Shown here: one piece after another, positions 7,750 to 17,133 of the stretch
Layout: the number at the start of each line of letters is the position of its first letter
Position numbering within the stretch: position 1 is the first letter of the stretch
Virus record (IMG/VR): IMGVR_UViG_3300025671_000188
Location: 1 to 37,570 of that record
DNA: 37,570 nucleotides
Reading direction: 5' to 3' (one strand)
Source: a virus
Made by a program: the position numbers and the translations under genes
Notes under the pieces: generated by a model
What the model saw: only the letters and a program-made list of their open reading frames with translations
What the model was told of the DNA's origin: nothing
The model's database searches: none

Positions 7750-10700
7750 ATGGTGTTACCACTTCTTCTCCGAGTAGCTACTTCCAGTATTGTAAAGTCA
7801 ACGGCTAAAAACGCTGTAAAAGGTGCTGTAAAGAGTAAAGCAAAAGATTTTATAAGAGGAAAATCTAAGAAGAAATCTAGTGCCATTGTGAAAGAGGGTG
7901 CCTCAAAAACTGAAGTAAGACCAATATCATCTGCTCTGGTTCCTATCAAAAAGATAGATGAAAAACCAGATATTGTAGATACTCCAACAAAATCAAAAGT
8001 ATCAAAAACTGAATCAAGAACTGATGTTATTGAGAAACAACTCAATAACATTGTAAATCTGACTTCGACACTTAATTCACTTGTATTATCACAATATAAT
8101 CAAAAGAAGAAAACGGAAGAGAAGAGAAGAAAAAAATTAGAAAAGGAAAAGAAAAGAAAAAGAGAAGAAGAACAAGAAACAGAAAAACCCGGTAGTGGGA
8201 TTGTTGGTGGAGCTGTATCAAAGGCAAAACAATTTAATATTTTTGATGCTCTCTTAAATTTCTTTCTTGGAGCTGGTCTTTTAAGATTAATATCTTTCTT
8301 AAAAGGTAATGTTGATGAAAATGGAAAACCAAAAGGATTATTTAAATCATTATCTGAAGGACTTGGAAATGTTCGAAATTTATTTTATGGTTTTAAATTA
8401 GCTAAAGCTGCTCTTGGTTCTTTAGTAAATGCCATTGGTAGGGGATTTAAAGCAATTCCAAATTTATTTAAATCTGTTGTTGGTGTTGCAACAAAAGCTG
8501 TAAAAGGAATTGGTGGTTCTTTAGTAAAAGGTTTTAAAGGATTACTCGGTGGTAATGGAAAAATATTTACTTTTTTTAAAGGAATTGTCGATAAGGCTAA
8601 AAAACTTGCATCAGCTGCAGCAAGACTTAGCGGAATTGATACAAGAACGGATGATGTAAAAAATGCCAGAAAACGTTTGAAGGAATTAGAGAAATTAAGA
8701 AAATTAGATTCTCAAATTTCAAGAACTCTTTCAAAACCTGGAGTAAGTAGAGTTGGTGATCTTGGACGTACTTTAGGAGATAGTAAATCTGGTTATAGAT
8801 CTCCTGATAGATATCGTGCTCCTGGACAAGCTCGTGCTGGTGGATTTCAATTAGAACAAGCACGTAAGGCACGTCAGGCCCTCTCACAAACTGCTCAACC
8901 AACTGTTCCAAAAGCAGGAAATCTTGCTGGAGGTATTAAAGGAAGTTCTTTAACATCTAGAGGTCTTAAAAATGTTCCTGGTCGTCTTGCAACAAGGGTC
9001 ATTGGAAGAGGTGGAAGAGAAACTTTAAGAGGAGTATCGAGAACTGTTAGTCCTGCACTAAAATTTGGTAAAAGAGCTCTGAGTAGAGCACCTCTCATTG
9101 GACCATTACTCGTTGCACTTGAAACATACTTTGAAGATGCTGATGGTGATGGTGAACCAGACAGAAATCTTACTAAAACTTTTTTCACATCGATTGGATC
9201 TTTTGCTGGTGGTGCTCTTGGTGCTGCTTTAGTTGGTGGTGCCACTGTTGGATTTGGAGCAATTCTTGGTGGAATTGTTGGTGAATATATTGGAAAATAT
9301 CTAGGTGAACTTCTTTATATTGCGTTTAAAGGTGGTGGAGTTGGAGAAGTTGGTAAAAAAATAAAGGAGGATATGACTAATGCCTTAACTGAAGGTGCTA
9401 AGTATGCTAGAATGATAAAAGATTGGGCTAAAAAAGGATTTGGAAGATTATATGAAAGTCTTCCAAAAACTAGTTTTTATATTCCATTCAATCCTTTTGG
9501 TATAAACGATATGGAATTTCTTGAACCCAATTTGATAAAAATTATATTCAGTGCCGTGATGAACATTCCAAAAGCATTTTTCAGTGATGATCCTATGAAA
9601 CCAGGTGAAGTTGACAAAAAGGATGATAAGAAAAATAACAAAAAGAATGAAAATGTAAAACGTAAAGTAGGAACTAAGGCTATTTTAGGTGGAAAACCTG
9701 TAATTTGGGCAGGTGATAATTATGGGTGGCAATCTCCTGAGAGTTATAAGAAATTATATCCTTCCGAAACACCATCAGGACCAACATCTTCTGGGAGATC
9801 CCCTCAAGGTTATAATTCAACATTGATGCCTTCATCCAAAGCAAGTAATCTATACAGTAAATTACGTATTACTGCATCACAGTGGAAAACTTATAAGGAT
9901 ACACTTGCTTCAATTGAGACTAGTGGATTTAGTTTGAAAGAATCTTATAGGGTGATTGGGGGGACTGATCAACGTCATGATGGTCGTTATCAAATGGGTG
10001 AAGATTCAAAGAAAGATGCTGCAAGAATTTTAGGAATTCCCGTCCCTTCAAGAGAACAATTTAGAAATGATGCTCAACTCCAAGAGGATATGTTTCTGGC
10101 TTATACTGCAGCAAATGATGGATATCTTTCAGGACCAAGAGGATCAACACGATATAAAAAATCAGGTGGAATTGAAAGACTTACGTATCTAGGATTTGCT
10201 CACAATCAAGGTTGGGCTAATGCAGCAAACTGGTTAGACAGTAACATGACGAAGGATCCAACCCGTGATGGATTTGGAACTTCGGGCACTGAATTCACTA
10301 AGGCGTTGAGAAAGGCTTTTGGTTCACAATCCTCCACAACTCAACAAACACTATTAACACCATCTTCAACATCTTCGCCTAATCCTACTCAAGGACCAAC
10401 AAATCTTTTGAATATATTTGCACGTGCTGGTAGTACACAAGCACAACAAATCCAATCACAACTTACACCACAACAAGCACAACCATCAACACCCCCAGTT
10501 CCTCAACAAACACCATTAACACCCCCAGTTCCTCAACAACCACAACTTGGAAGTACAGGTCAAAATTTACCTGGCATTATAAAAAAGAAAGGATCTACGA
10601 CTGGAACAAATTATGATGATTTGATCAGTGGTTTCCCAGTAACATCTCCATATAGATCTCCGCGCAGACCAGACCACAAGGGTATTGACATCGGAACACC

Positions 10701-11397
10701 AGTGGGAACATATGTTGCATTGGATGTTGATGTTGAAATTGTGTTTGCAGGATTGCATGGAAGAGGACCAGGAAACGGTTACGGAAATGTTGTTGATGCA
10801 TGGGCACCATCTCTTGGATTACAATTTAGACTTGCACACTTAAATAAAATACTTGTAAGAAAAGGACAAAGGATACCTGCTGGTGTTCCTCTTGGTCAAA
10901 CTGGTGGAGCAAAAGGTGATGTAGGTAGAGGTAGTTCTTCTGGACCTCACCTTCACTTTGAGGTTGATAATAAGAAAGATGGTACCAATTATGGTGGAAT
11001 GGGAAATCCTTCACCATATGTTGGTCACTTGATCTTGAGTAGTTCCCCACCAACTGGTCAGACACCTGGAGGAACATCACAAGTAGTACCACCAACACAA
11101 CCACCAGCACAAGTAAGACCACCAGCACAACTACCAGCACAAGTAGTACCACCAGCACAAGTAACACCAAGAGGAACATCACAAAATACTGAAGTTCTGG
11201 AACAATATGCAGAATATGAAAATGGTGGAGAAGAAAATGTAGTTGTCCCAATTCCTGTTGGTGGTGGAGGTTCACCAGTTATTATTGGCGGTGGTGGTGA
11301 ACAAGTTCCTTTAATCACTCCAGGAGGGTCTCCAGAAACTATGGTAAATAATTGGTGGAGAGTACAACTCTTAGGTTTCTTATATAAACAAGGATAA
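7750..11397 (+). CDS. Tape-measure-like tail protein with lytic transglycosylase-like and M23 endopeptidase domains
   Basis: This 1215-residue protein has a basic coiled-coil region (about 115-145, KKTEEKRRKKLEKEKKRKRE) and a hydrophobic segment LLNFFLGAGLLRLISFL (about 171-187) related to that in the preceding gene. A glycine-zipper hydrophobic region follows (about 478-518). Residues about 707-830 look like a lytic transglycosylase: Glu723 in SIETSG, then HDGRYQMG and PSREQF. Residues about 965-1090 are an M23/LytM peptidase with His976 and Asp980 (HKGID), His1030 (LAHL) and the HLH pair His1067/His1069. The two enzymes would cut glycan strands and peptide cross-links. PPAQ linkers separate the C-terminal part. 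It starts two bases after the preceding stop and ends in a TAATG overlap with gene 27. It is probably a tape-measure or hub-associated protein. Confidence 0.7.
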   Translation: MVLPLLLRVATSSIVKSTAKNAVKGAVKSKAKDFIRGKSKKKSSAIVKEGASKTEVRPISSALVPIKKIDEKPDIVDTPTKSKVSKTESRTDVIEKQLNNIVNLTSTLNSLVLSQYNQKKKTEEKRRKKLEKEKKRKREEEQETEKPGSGIVGGAVSKAKQFNIFDALLNFFLGAGLLRLISFLKGNVDENGKPKGLFKSLSEGLGNVRNLFYGFKLAKAALGSLVNAIGRGFKAIPNLFKSVVGVATKAVKGIGGSLVKGFKGLLGGNGKIFTFFKGIVDKAKKLASAAARLSGIDTRTDDVKNARKRLKELEKLRKLDSQISRTLSKPGVSRVGDLGRTLGDSKSGYRSPDRYRAPGQARAGGFQLEQARKARQALSQTAQPTVPKAGNLAGGIKGSSLTSRGLKNVPGRLATRVIGRGGRETLRGVSRTVSPALKFGKRALSRAPLIGPLLVALETYFEDADGDGEPDRNLTKTFFTSIGSFAGGALGAALVGGATVGFGAILGGIVGEYIGKYLGELLYIAFKGGGVGEVGKKIKEDMTNALTEGAKYARMIKDWAKKGFGRLYESLPKTSFYIPFNPFGINDMEFLEPNLIKIIFSAVMNIPKAFFSDDPMKPGEVDKKDDKKNNKKNENVKRKVGTKAILGGKPVIWAGDNYGWQSPESYKKLYPSETPSGPTSSGRSPQGYNSTLMPSSKASNLYSKLRITASQWKTYKDTLASIETSGFSLKESYRVIGGTDQRHDGRYQMGEDSKKDAARILGIPVPSREQFRNDAQLQEDMFLAYTAANDGYLSGPRGSTRYKKSGGIERLTYLGFAHNQGWANAANWLDSNMTKDPTRDGFGTSGTEFTKALRKAFGSQSSTTQQTLLTPSSTSSPNPTQGPTNLLNIFARAGSTQAQQIQSQLTPQQAQPSTPPVPQQTPLTPPVPQQPQLGSTGQNLPGIIKKKGSTTGTNYDDLISGFPVTSPYRSPRRPDHKGIDIGTPVGTYVALDVDVEIVFAGLHGRGPGNGYGNVVDAWAPSLGLQFRLAHLNKILVRKGQRIPAGVPLGQTGGAKGDVGRGSSSGPHLHFEVDNKKDGTNYGGMGNPSPYVGHLILSSSPPTGQTPGGTSQVVPPTQPPAQVRPPAQLPAQVVPPAQVTPRGTSQNTEVLEQYAEYENGGEENVVVPIPVGGGGSPVIIGGGGEQVPLITPGGSPETMVNNWWRVQLLGFLYKQG
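11092..11163 (+). repeat. Second Pro-Pro-Ala-Gln coding repeat
   Basis: About six imperfect copies of the CCACCAGCACAA unit code for a PPAQ-type linker just after the M23 domain. The units are close to those at 7414-7545, which suggests exchange or shared ancestry of the two large genes. Confidence 0.8.
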
Positions 11398-12803
11398 TGA
11401 CAAACGGTAGACCAGTAACAGCGGCTAATCCAGGTGATATCAAAAGGTTTGAAATTTTTTCAAACGTTGGTGAAGGATCTGTAGATGTAAGTTCTGGAGT
11501 TGCTGAATTCAGTTATTATGAAAGTATTCTTTCAAATAACTACACAGCAAATGCAGTTATAATGGATACTGGATTTAAAGGTAGTAGTAGGGAACTTAAT
11601 GAGATGATATCGGAAGCTGGTGTCATTGATGCCCTTCCAATGAGAGGTGGTGAAAGATGTTTAATCGAAGTAGAAGACGCACAAGGAAATGTTCTTAACT
11701 TCAATCCTGGTGAAATTTATATCAACAGAGTGAGAGATAATTCTGTTGATAGTCAAAAAGAACTTTTTCAACTTGACTTTTTTTCGAAAGATGCGGTTTC
11801 TAATCACCTTACAAGAGTGGTAAGACGATATGAAGGTAAAATTAATCTTCATGTTGAAGATATTTTGAGGAATGTTCTGGAAACATCAATGCCTCTCAAT
11901 ATTGATGAGACAATAGGAACTGGTCATAATGCTGATTATAATTTTATAGGTAATGATAGAAAACCATTTTACACTTGTACTTGGTTAGCACAGAAATCTG
12001 TTCCTCCTTTAACCAATACTGGTGGTGGTGATGGTGAGGGAACAAATTCTGCACCACCAGAAGGAGAAGGAAATAAAACAGCTGGATATTTGTTTTATCA
12101 AACTCATGATGAATTTTGTTTTAAGTCAATTGATTTATTATTTGACCAAACTCCGGTGAAAAAATACATCTATCATGATGTTGAAAAAATTCCAGAAGGA
12201 TATGATGACAATATTATGCAAGTGACAGTTGATAGTGATGTTGATATTCATAATAACTTATCACTTGGAATGTATCATAATAGATCAATTTTCTTTGATT
12301 TTTGGGCAATGAACTATATTGTAAGAGAATACAATGTTGATTGGCAAGAGAGTGGTATTAATCCAGCTGGTCCTAAGTTTGTTGGTTTGATTGTTGATGA
12401 AAAACTTAGAGAATCACCATCTAGATTAATGTCTCATGTGTTAGATGTTGGAACTCATCCAGATAAAGTTGGTGATGAACAACTTGATTATTGGAAACAA
12501 GATCCATATAAACCAAACTATGATGCTGCTAATAGGATGGTTCAGGGAGTTATGAGATATAATGAACTGTTTACGGTTAAGATTGATATTACAATTCCTG
12601 GTGATTTTAGTTTAAGAGCTGGACAATTAGTTGAATGTGATTTCCCAAAACTGTCTCAAACCACAGAAGAGGAAGAGACAAGAGGTATATATATGATATG
12701 CAGTGTGTGTCATAGATGTACACCAAGAGACACTTTCACATCTCTTACTTTAGTCAGAGATTCATTTGATAAAAAAACTGGACTTAACCGTAGAATTTCA
12801 TGA
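11397..12803 (+). CDS. 27: Baseplate hub subunit gp27
   Basis: The 468-residue protein fits gp27, which forms the trimeric cup of the central hub that holds gp5 and carries the tail tube. Visible family features are an N-terminal beta domain (DIKRFEIFSNVGEGSVDVSSG and FSYYESILSNNYTANAVIMD) and the segment FQLDFFSKDAVSNHLTRVVRRYEGKI. A late part (TVKIDITIPGDFSLRAGQLVECDFP) is like the LysM/gpD-type domain of VgrG and gpD proteins. It contains a flexible Gly/Glu insertion at about 205-225. It is longer than T4 gp27 (391 residues). It begins on the last base of the preceding stop codon and overlaps gene 5 by four bases (ATGA), so translation is probably coupled and the two products are partners. 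Confidence 0.8.
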   Translation: MTNGRPVTAANPGDIKRFEIFSNVGEGSVDVSSGVAEFSYYESILSNNYTANAVIMDTGFKGSSRELNEMISEAGVIDALPMRGGERCLIEVEDAQGNVLNFNPGEIYINRVRDNSVDSQKELFQLDFFSKDAVSNHLTRVVRRYEGKINLHVEDILRNVLETSMPLNIDETIGTGHNADYNFIGNDRKPFYTCTWLAQKSVPPLTNTGGGDGEGTNSAPPEGEGNKTAGYLFYQTHDEFCFKSIDLLFDQTPVKKYIYHDVEKIPEGYDDNIMQVTVDSDVDIHNNLSLGMYHNRSIFFDFWAMNYIVREYNVDWQESGINPAGPKFVGLIVDEKLRESPSRLMSHVLDVGTHPDKVGDEQLDYWKQDPYKPNYDAANRMVQGVMRYNELFTVKIDITIPGDFSLRAGQLVECDFPKLSQTTEEEETRGIYMICSVCHRCTPRDTFTSLTLVRDSFDKKTGLNRRIS

Positions 12804-14467
12804 TAGAACAAGGACTATTTAAAAGACACTTTGTCGGTAGAGATGGTTTCTATTGGTGGATAGGGCAGATTGCTCCAGAAGAAACTTGGAAAAATAATTT
12901 ACCAGGAATTCCTAGTCCAAGTAATGCGGCTCAAAGAGGATTTGGTGAGAGATATCGTGTCCGTATTATGGGACATCATACTGCATGTCCAGGTGATGGA
13001 CTTCCTGATGAAGTTCTTCCATGGGCCCATGTGATGTACCCACCTACTGCTGGAAGTGGTAATAGAGATTCTTCTCAATCAGCTAACTTAGCACAAGGTG
13101 ATTTTGTATTTGGATTTTTCCTAGATGGTGAAGATGCTCAACAACCTATTATAATGGGTTGTTTGGGGAATAATGATTACCAAGCGGTAATGAAAAATAT
13201 TCCACCTTGTCGTTTTATTCCATTTAGTGGTTATTTGGTAGATGAAACTAGATCGACCAGTGGTGTGAAAAAAACCCCCGATGAAGGTCTTGTTGCTCAA
13301 AACGAACATAGTGCTCAAAATCAGAGTGGTATTATTAATTCCATCTCACATGAATCTGTAAATTCCACTACAACCATCAGTTCTCTGGCTGATGATGCTG
13401 CTCGTAGAATTGGTGAACAATCAACTACATTACCAAAAACAGAAGAATGTGAGAAACTTCCTTTAGGTAAAATTCAAAAAGAAATTCAAAGAATAATTCA
13501 GTTAATTGAAAATGTTCAGAAAAGTGTCTCTGATTACAGATACATTTTGACAGGACTTCAGGGACAAGCAGAGGCAAAGATTAACTTTTATATTAACGAA
13601 GCTTCTAGAAGAATATCTGGTGCTTTGAAATGGGTATTTGGACAAATAGAAAAATATGTCTTAAACAAAGTAAATGAAAATTTAAAGAATTTTTATTATT
13701 TTCTATTTCCCGATCAACGACCAGGACTTAAATTTACTGTTGAAACTGTCAATGATTTAATCGCTTGTGCTTTTAAGAAATTGATTGCATCTTTATTTGA
13801 TATGGTTTCTAAATTTATTGCAAGCTCTATTTCAAAGGCAGTGAATATTGGAACTTCTTTTGTTGGAGGATTTTTAGGTCAAATACTTGGACAAATAGGT
13901 GGTGTCTTAAAAGGTGTTATTCAATCAGCTTTAGGACCTTTTAATTCTCTCGTTGGTCAAGTTGCAAATTTATCTGGAGGTGTACTTGGAACCATTACTG
14001 GTGTTCTAAAGTTTTTATTATGTGAAGAAAGGCCCAAATGTGCAACTATTGACCAATGGAGTCCTTGGTTAGGTGGTAATCAATCATCAAAATTTAACCT
14101 TGATTCTATTATCAATCAAGCAAACTCAATAGCCGAAACTTTTAATGATACTGTAGATGGTGTACAAACTACTATTGAAAATTTTGAATTTAATGTTGAT
14201 TTTGAGTCCTCTTTCAACACTTCTGTTGAAATTGCTAAAAATCAGGCAAACAGTATTATCAATAACGCACCAAACAATGCTGTCAATCTTATAAATTCTA
14301 CTGGACCTTCTATACTCTCCAGAGCATTTGCGGAGGGAACTCCAGCACAAACAACTTCAAATTTAGCAACTGCATCTGCAGTTACTCCTGACGGAACAAC
14401 TACTACCGTAAATCCTTCGGCTGCATTTGCAATTGGTGCTGGTGCTGCTGAAACTAATACTAATTGA
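12800..14467 (+). CDS. 5: Baseplate hub protein gp5 (OB-fold part, no lysozyme domain)
   Basis: The first 130 residues look like the gp5/VgrG OB-fold: FVGRDGFYWWIGQIAPEE, YRVRIMGHHTACPGD, LPWAHVMYPPTAG and GDFVFGFFLDGEDAQQPIIMG. In T4 a lysozyme domain and a beta-helix needle follow. Here I see neither. The rest is a helical region (about 220-300) and a hydrophobic Gly-rich stretch (FVGGFLGQILGQIGGVLKG, about 354-372), then an Asn-rich tail. The lysozyme role seems to have moved to the two large upstream proteins, and a needle-like part to a separate protein downstream (15596-16357). The start overlaps gene 27 by ATGA. Confidence 0.75.
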   Translation: MIEQGLFKRHFVGRDGFYWWIGQIAPEETWKNNLPGIPSPSNAAQRGFGERYRVRIMGHHTACPGDGLPDEVLPWAHVMYPPTAGSGNRDSSQSANLAQGDFVFGFFLDGEDAQQPIIMGCLGNNDYQAVMKNIPPCRFIPFSGYLVDETRSTSGVKKTPDEGLVAQNEHSAQNQSGIINSISHESVNSTTTISSLADDAARRIGEQSTTLPKTEECEKLPLGKIQKEIQRIIQLIENVQKSVSDYRYILTGLQGQAEAKINFYINEASRRISGALKWVFGQIEKYVLNKVNENLKNFYYFLFPDQRPGLKFTVETVNDLIACAFKKLIASLFDMVSKFIASSISKAVNIGTSFVGGFLGQILGQIGGVLKGVIQSALGPFNSLVGQVANLSGGVLGTITGVLKFLLCEERPKCATIDQWSPWLGGNQSSKFNLDSIINQANSIAETFNDTVDGVQTTIENFEFNVDFESSFNTSVEIAKNQANSIINNAPNNAVNLINSTGPSILSRAFAEGTPAQTTSNLATASAVTPDGTTTTVNPSAAFAIGAGAAETNTN

Positions 14468-14474
14468 GATAGAT

Positions 14475-15596
14475 ATGGAAATTAAAACAGTACAAACAAA
14501 AACACCACCAGCTACAGTTATTCCAACTGTCTCACCTGGTTTAAATCCAACAGGTGCACGTGCATGTGGTCCTCCGATTGCTGTATTTGTTGATAGTGAA
14601 GGTGAAGGTGCTTCTGGAAATTTGATTATTTCACCTTCGGGAGAAATTATATCTTATGATGTGATTAGTACTGGTGTAAATTATACTCCATTTACACTTG
14701 GATATGCAAAAGATGACTGTGGTAAAGGAAGGGGTGGAGCATTAACACCAATTTTAGGACCAGTCAAAGTCACAAAAGACCCAGAGAAAAATTATTGGGT
14801 GGATGAAAATGGATTTTTGATTGTAGATAGTGAAGGTCTTCCTATTACGGTTCTTGATTATGATGGGAATGTAATTACCGATCAGGGTGAAACGAGAGGA
14901 GTTATAGGTATCTTGATAGAAGAATCAGGAACAGATTATCTTACACAACCTGATGGTAGTTTTGGTGGAGATGGTAGAACTTGGTCAAACCCTGAAGATA
15001 CTATTTTAGAGAGAGTGGATAAAACTCTAGAAGTTATTCCTCCTGGAAGAATTGTAGATCTCATTCAGAATGATATAATCACTCTCCCACCAAGAACTTT
15101 GGAAGTAACTGAACCACTTGAAGATTCTGAAGATTCTGGTGGTGAGGAGATTAGAGGAGGTGCACCATATCTCATGAAGAAATCAGGAAGAATTACAACA
15201 CCTTCCGTTACTTATGAGAAAGGTGAAAGTCCATATCCAATTAGTTCAAATGGTTCATATCCTGTAGTTCTTTATCTTTGTAGAGTATTTGTCAAACAAT
15301 CCGGAATATATTATAATGAAGGTGACGAGATTGTGATAGAACCAAATCATGGAGCAAAAGCTGTTCCTGTTCTTGGTGAATCTGGTCAAGTATTATCCGT
15401 AAAGGTTACAGAACCTGGAGAAGGATTTACTGAAAGACCCAGAATTTATATTCGTTCTGAGACTGGATTTAATGCAGTTCTCATTCCAAAATTCTGTATA
15501 GATAGAATAGGTCAAGATCAACTCAAAGAACCATCTGAAGTTGAAAGACTTCAAGGAAAACTTATTTCTGTAATAGATTGTGTAGGTAAGGTTTAA
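14475..15596 (+). CDS. Virion structural protein of the hub region, unknown
   Basis: I do not recognise a named family. I chose the ATG at 14475 (373 residues) over an upstream ATG at 14427 because the upstream part lies inside gene 5 and encodes an unlikely Leu/Ile-rich peptide. The protein is beta-rich, with glycine turns in segments such as GNLIISPSGEIISYDVIS and GVNYTPFTLGY. Two related stretches (SEGEGASGNL..ISTGVNYTPF and PVLGESGQVLSVKVTEPGEGFTERP) look like a repeated small beta unit seen in phage fibre and spike proteins. It ends on the first base of the next start codon (TAATG). The position between gp5 and a beta-helical protein suggests a tail-tip or hub component. Confidence 0.7.
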   Translation: MEIKTVQTKTPPATVIPTVSPGLNPTGARACGPPIAVFVDSEGEGASGNLIISPSGEIISYDVISTGVNYTPFTLGYAKDDCGKGRGGALTPILGPVKVTKDPEKNYWVDENGFLIVDSEGLPITVLDYDGNVITDQGETRGVIGILIEESGTDYLTQPDGSFGGDGRTWSNPEDTILERVDKTLEVIPPGRIVDLIQNDIITLPPRTLEVTEPLEDSEDSGGEEIRGGAPYLMKKSGRITTPSVTYEKGESPYPISSNGSYPVVLYLCRVFVKQSGIYYNEGDEIVIEPNHGAKAVPVLGESGQVLSVKVTEPGEGFTERPRIYIRSETGFNAVLIPKFCIDRIGQDQLKEPSEVERLQGKLISVIDCVGKV

Positions 15597-16357
15597 TGCA
15601 AAAGAATTATCATCAAATAAGGTATGGAACTAAAGATGGTGAAATACAATTTGGCCATCTACACGATGATAATAATTTATCATCAGTTATGTTAAGAAAT
15701 GGGCATAATGACAATCATTACATTTCTCTTGATGTAACAGGACCAGAACATCGTAAAGATTCTACGATGTGTATGTCTCCTGGTTCTTTTCAGGTAAGAG
15801 CTGGTCTTAATCCTCTTATAGATGGATATACCCTTGAAGAGGGAGCTGAGTCTATTGGACTAGCAGCTACTGGATTGGGAAATGAAGATAAACCAGGTGT
15901 TCCGGCAATATTCTTAGATGCGGAGAGTGGTGATGTTGTCATTAGAGCTCCAAATGGTAGAATTAGAATGGAAGCCATTGATGTACATATCAAGGCTAGT
16001 GGATCAAATAATGAAAGAGGAGTTCTCACTTTAGAGGGAAATGAAAAGATTATAGCCATAAGTCAACATATTGAACTTGATGCAAAAGTTTCTGCAAGAA
16101 TTTTCTCAGAAAAAACTGTGGATATAATTGGAAATGCTCTGTTAGACATTTATGGTGGATTCGTTGATATTGCTGATGGAGCAACTAAAGTCAAAGGATC
16201 AAAAGGTGGTTCCACAAATGAAATTAAAAATGGTGCATCAGCAATAGGATCAGCAGCAGTAGATGGAGATGGTGCATCAGCAATAGGAGCAGCAGGAGCA
16301 GTAGATGGAGATGGTGCATCAGCAATAGGAGCAGCAGCAGGAGGAGTAGGATTGTAA
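15596..16357 (+). CDS. Beta-helical tail-spike-like protein (possible separate gp5 needle)
   Basis: Residues about 100-200 show short repeating beta strands (DVVIRAPNGRIRMEAIDVHI, VLTLEGNEKIIAISQHIEL, DIIGNALLDIYGGFVDI), the pattern of the central spike beta-helix of gp5, gpV and VgrG proteins. The gene lies close after a gp5 that has no such part, so I infer that the spike is encoded on its own gene here. The C-terminus carries three near-perfect copies of GASAIGxAxxVDGD, a flexible low-complexity tail that could hold a tip protein. The start shares one base with the previous stop. A different tail structural role is possible. Confidence 0.6.
   Translation: MQKNYHQIRYGTKDGEIQFGHLHDDNNLSSVMLRNGHNDNHYISLDVTGPEHRKDSTMCMSPGSFQVRAGLNPLIDGYTLEEGAESIGLAATGLGNEDKPGVPAIFLDAESGDVVIRAPNGRIRMEAIDVHIKASGSNNERGVLTLEGNEKIIAISQHIELDAKVSARIFSEKTVDIIGNALLDIYGGFVDIADGATKVKGSKGGSTNEIKNGASAIGSAAVDGDGASAIGAAGAVDGDGASAIGAAAGGVGL
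16232..16345 (+). repeat. Tandem repeat coding for GASAIG..VDGD
   Basis: Three direct copies start with GGTGCATCAGCAATAGGA at 16232, 16271 and 16313, with units of 39 and 42 bp and a shortened third. They code for the Gly-Ala-Ser tail of the spike-like protein. Copy number is likely to vary between relatives by slippage. Confidence 0.9.
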
Positions 16358-16360
16358 TTT

Positions 16361-17125
16361 ATGACTAAACTATCAGACGTATATGTAGGGAAAAGACTTT
16401 TTACAGGAACAAGTCTTATTCCTCAAACCAACTTAGGTGTAGGGCCAACTGAAGCTAGAGGTTCTGCATACTTTGAAGGACCTACGGTTACTGGACTTTT
16501 TCCAAGTTCGTGGCCATACGCAGCAAGTATGGTTGGTCCTAATGTAAATTTAGATGCACCATTCACATATACACCGGGAGGATTGTATAATCCATATTCT
16601 CAAATGGTGTTAGGTAACGCAGGTGTATTGGGAAATTATGATGTTGGTAACAAGATTACCGCAAGAGGAGTAATCGTTGGACTAGATGTTGTCTCTATTA
16701 TTAATGGAAGAAGATTATCTACCTGTAAGACATTTGACATTTCTCACCCATCAAAAAAAGATTATAGGTTGAGACATAGTTGTCCAGAAGGTCCACAAAA
16801 TGATGTCTATATTCGTGGGAAATTGAAGAATAAAAAGGAAATTACCCTCCCAGAATATTGGAAAGATCTTGTAGATATTCAATCTATTAGTGTTACTATC
16901 ACTCCAATTGGTGCACCACAAGATATCTTTGTTAAGAGAATTGACAAAGATAAAGTTTATTTACAAACTAATAGTGGTATTCCAATTAATTGTTATTATC
17001 ATATATTTGGTGAGAGAAAAGATGTCACTAAACTAATCCCAGAATATAAAGGAGAAACTCCAGCAGATTATCCAGGCAATAATGATGAATATTCAATTGC
17101 CGGATATCATTACGATGTTAAGTAG
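16361..17125 (+). CDS. Tail-tip/fibre-associated structural protein with a C-terminal 'DISHP...LRHSCPEGP' domain
   Basis: The C-terminal half (about residues 120-225) has the pattern FDISHPSKKDYRLRHSCPEGP, then DVYIRGKL, EITLPEYWKDL, SVTITPIGAPQDIFV and a final INCYYHIFGERKDV. I know this arrangement from a widespread, unnamed domain at the ends of phage and bacterial tail-fibre-like proteins. The N-terminal half is Gly/Pro-rich and beta-like. The last residues (TPADYPGNNDEYSIAGYHYDVK) look like a conserved tail. It starts three bases after the previous gene. It is probably a virion protein at the fibre attachment or tail tip; the exact role is unknown. Confidence 0.65.
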   Translation: MTKLSDVYVGKRLFTGTSLIPQTNLGVGPTEARGSAYFEGPTVTGLFPSSWPYAASMVGPNVNLDAPFTYTPGGLYNPYSQMVLGNAGVLGNYDVGNKITARGVIVGLDVVSIINGRRLSTCKTFDISHPSKKDYRLRHSCPEGPQNDVYIRGKLKNKKEITLPEYWKDLVDIQSISVTITPIGAPQDIFVKRIDKDKVYLQTNSGIPINCYYHIFGERKDVTKLIPEYKGETPADYPGNNDEYSIAGYHYDVK

Positions 17126-17133
17126 AGGAAATT

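Noticed and set aside
14427-14474. Upstream ATG for the 14475 gene
   Set aside because: It lies inside gene 5 and adds a peptide MQLVLVLLKLILIEID that looks like a frame shadow. The ATG at 14475 follows the stop of gene 5 directly.
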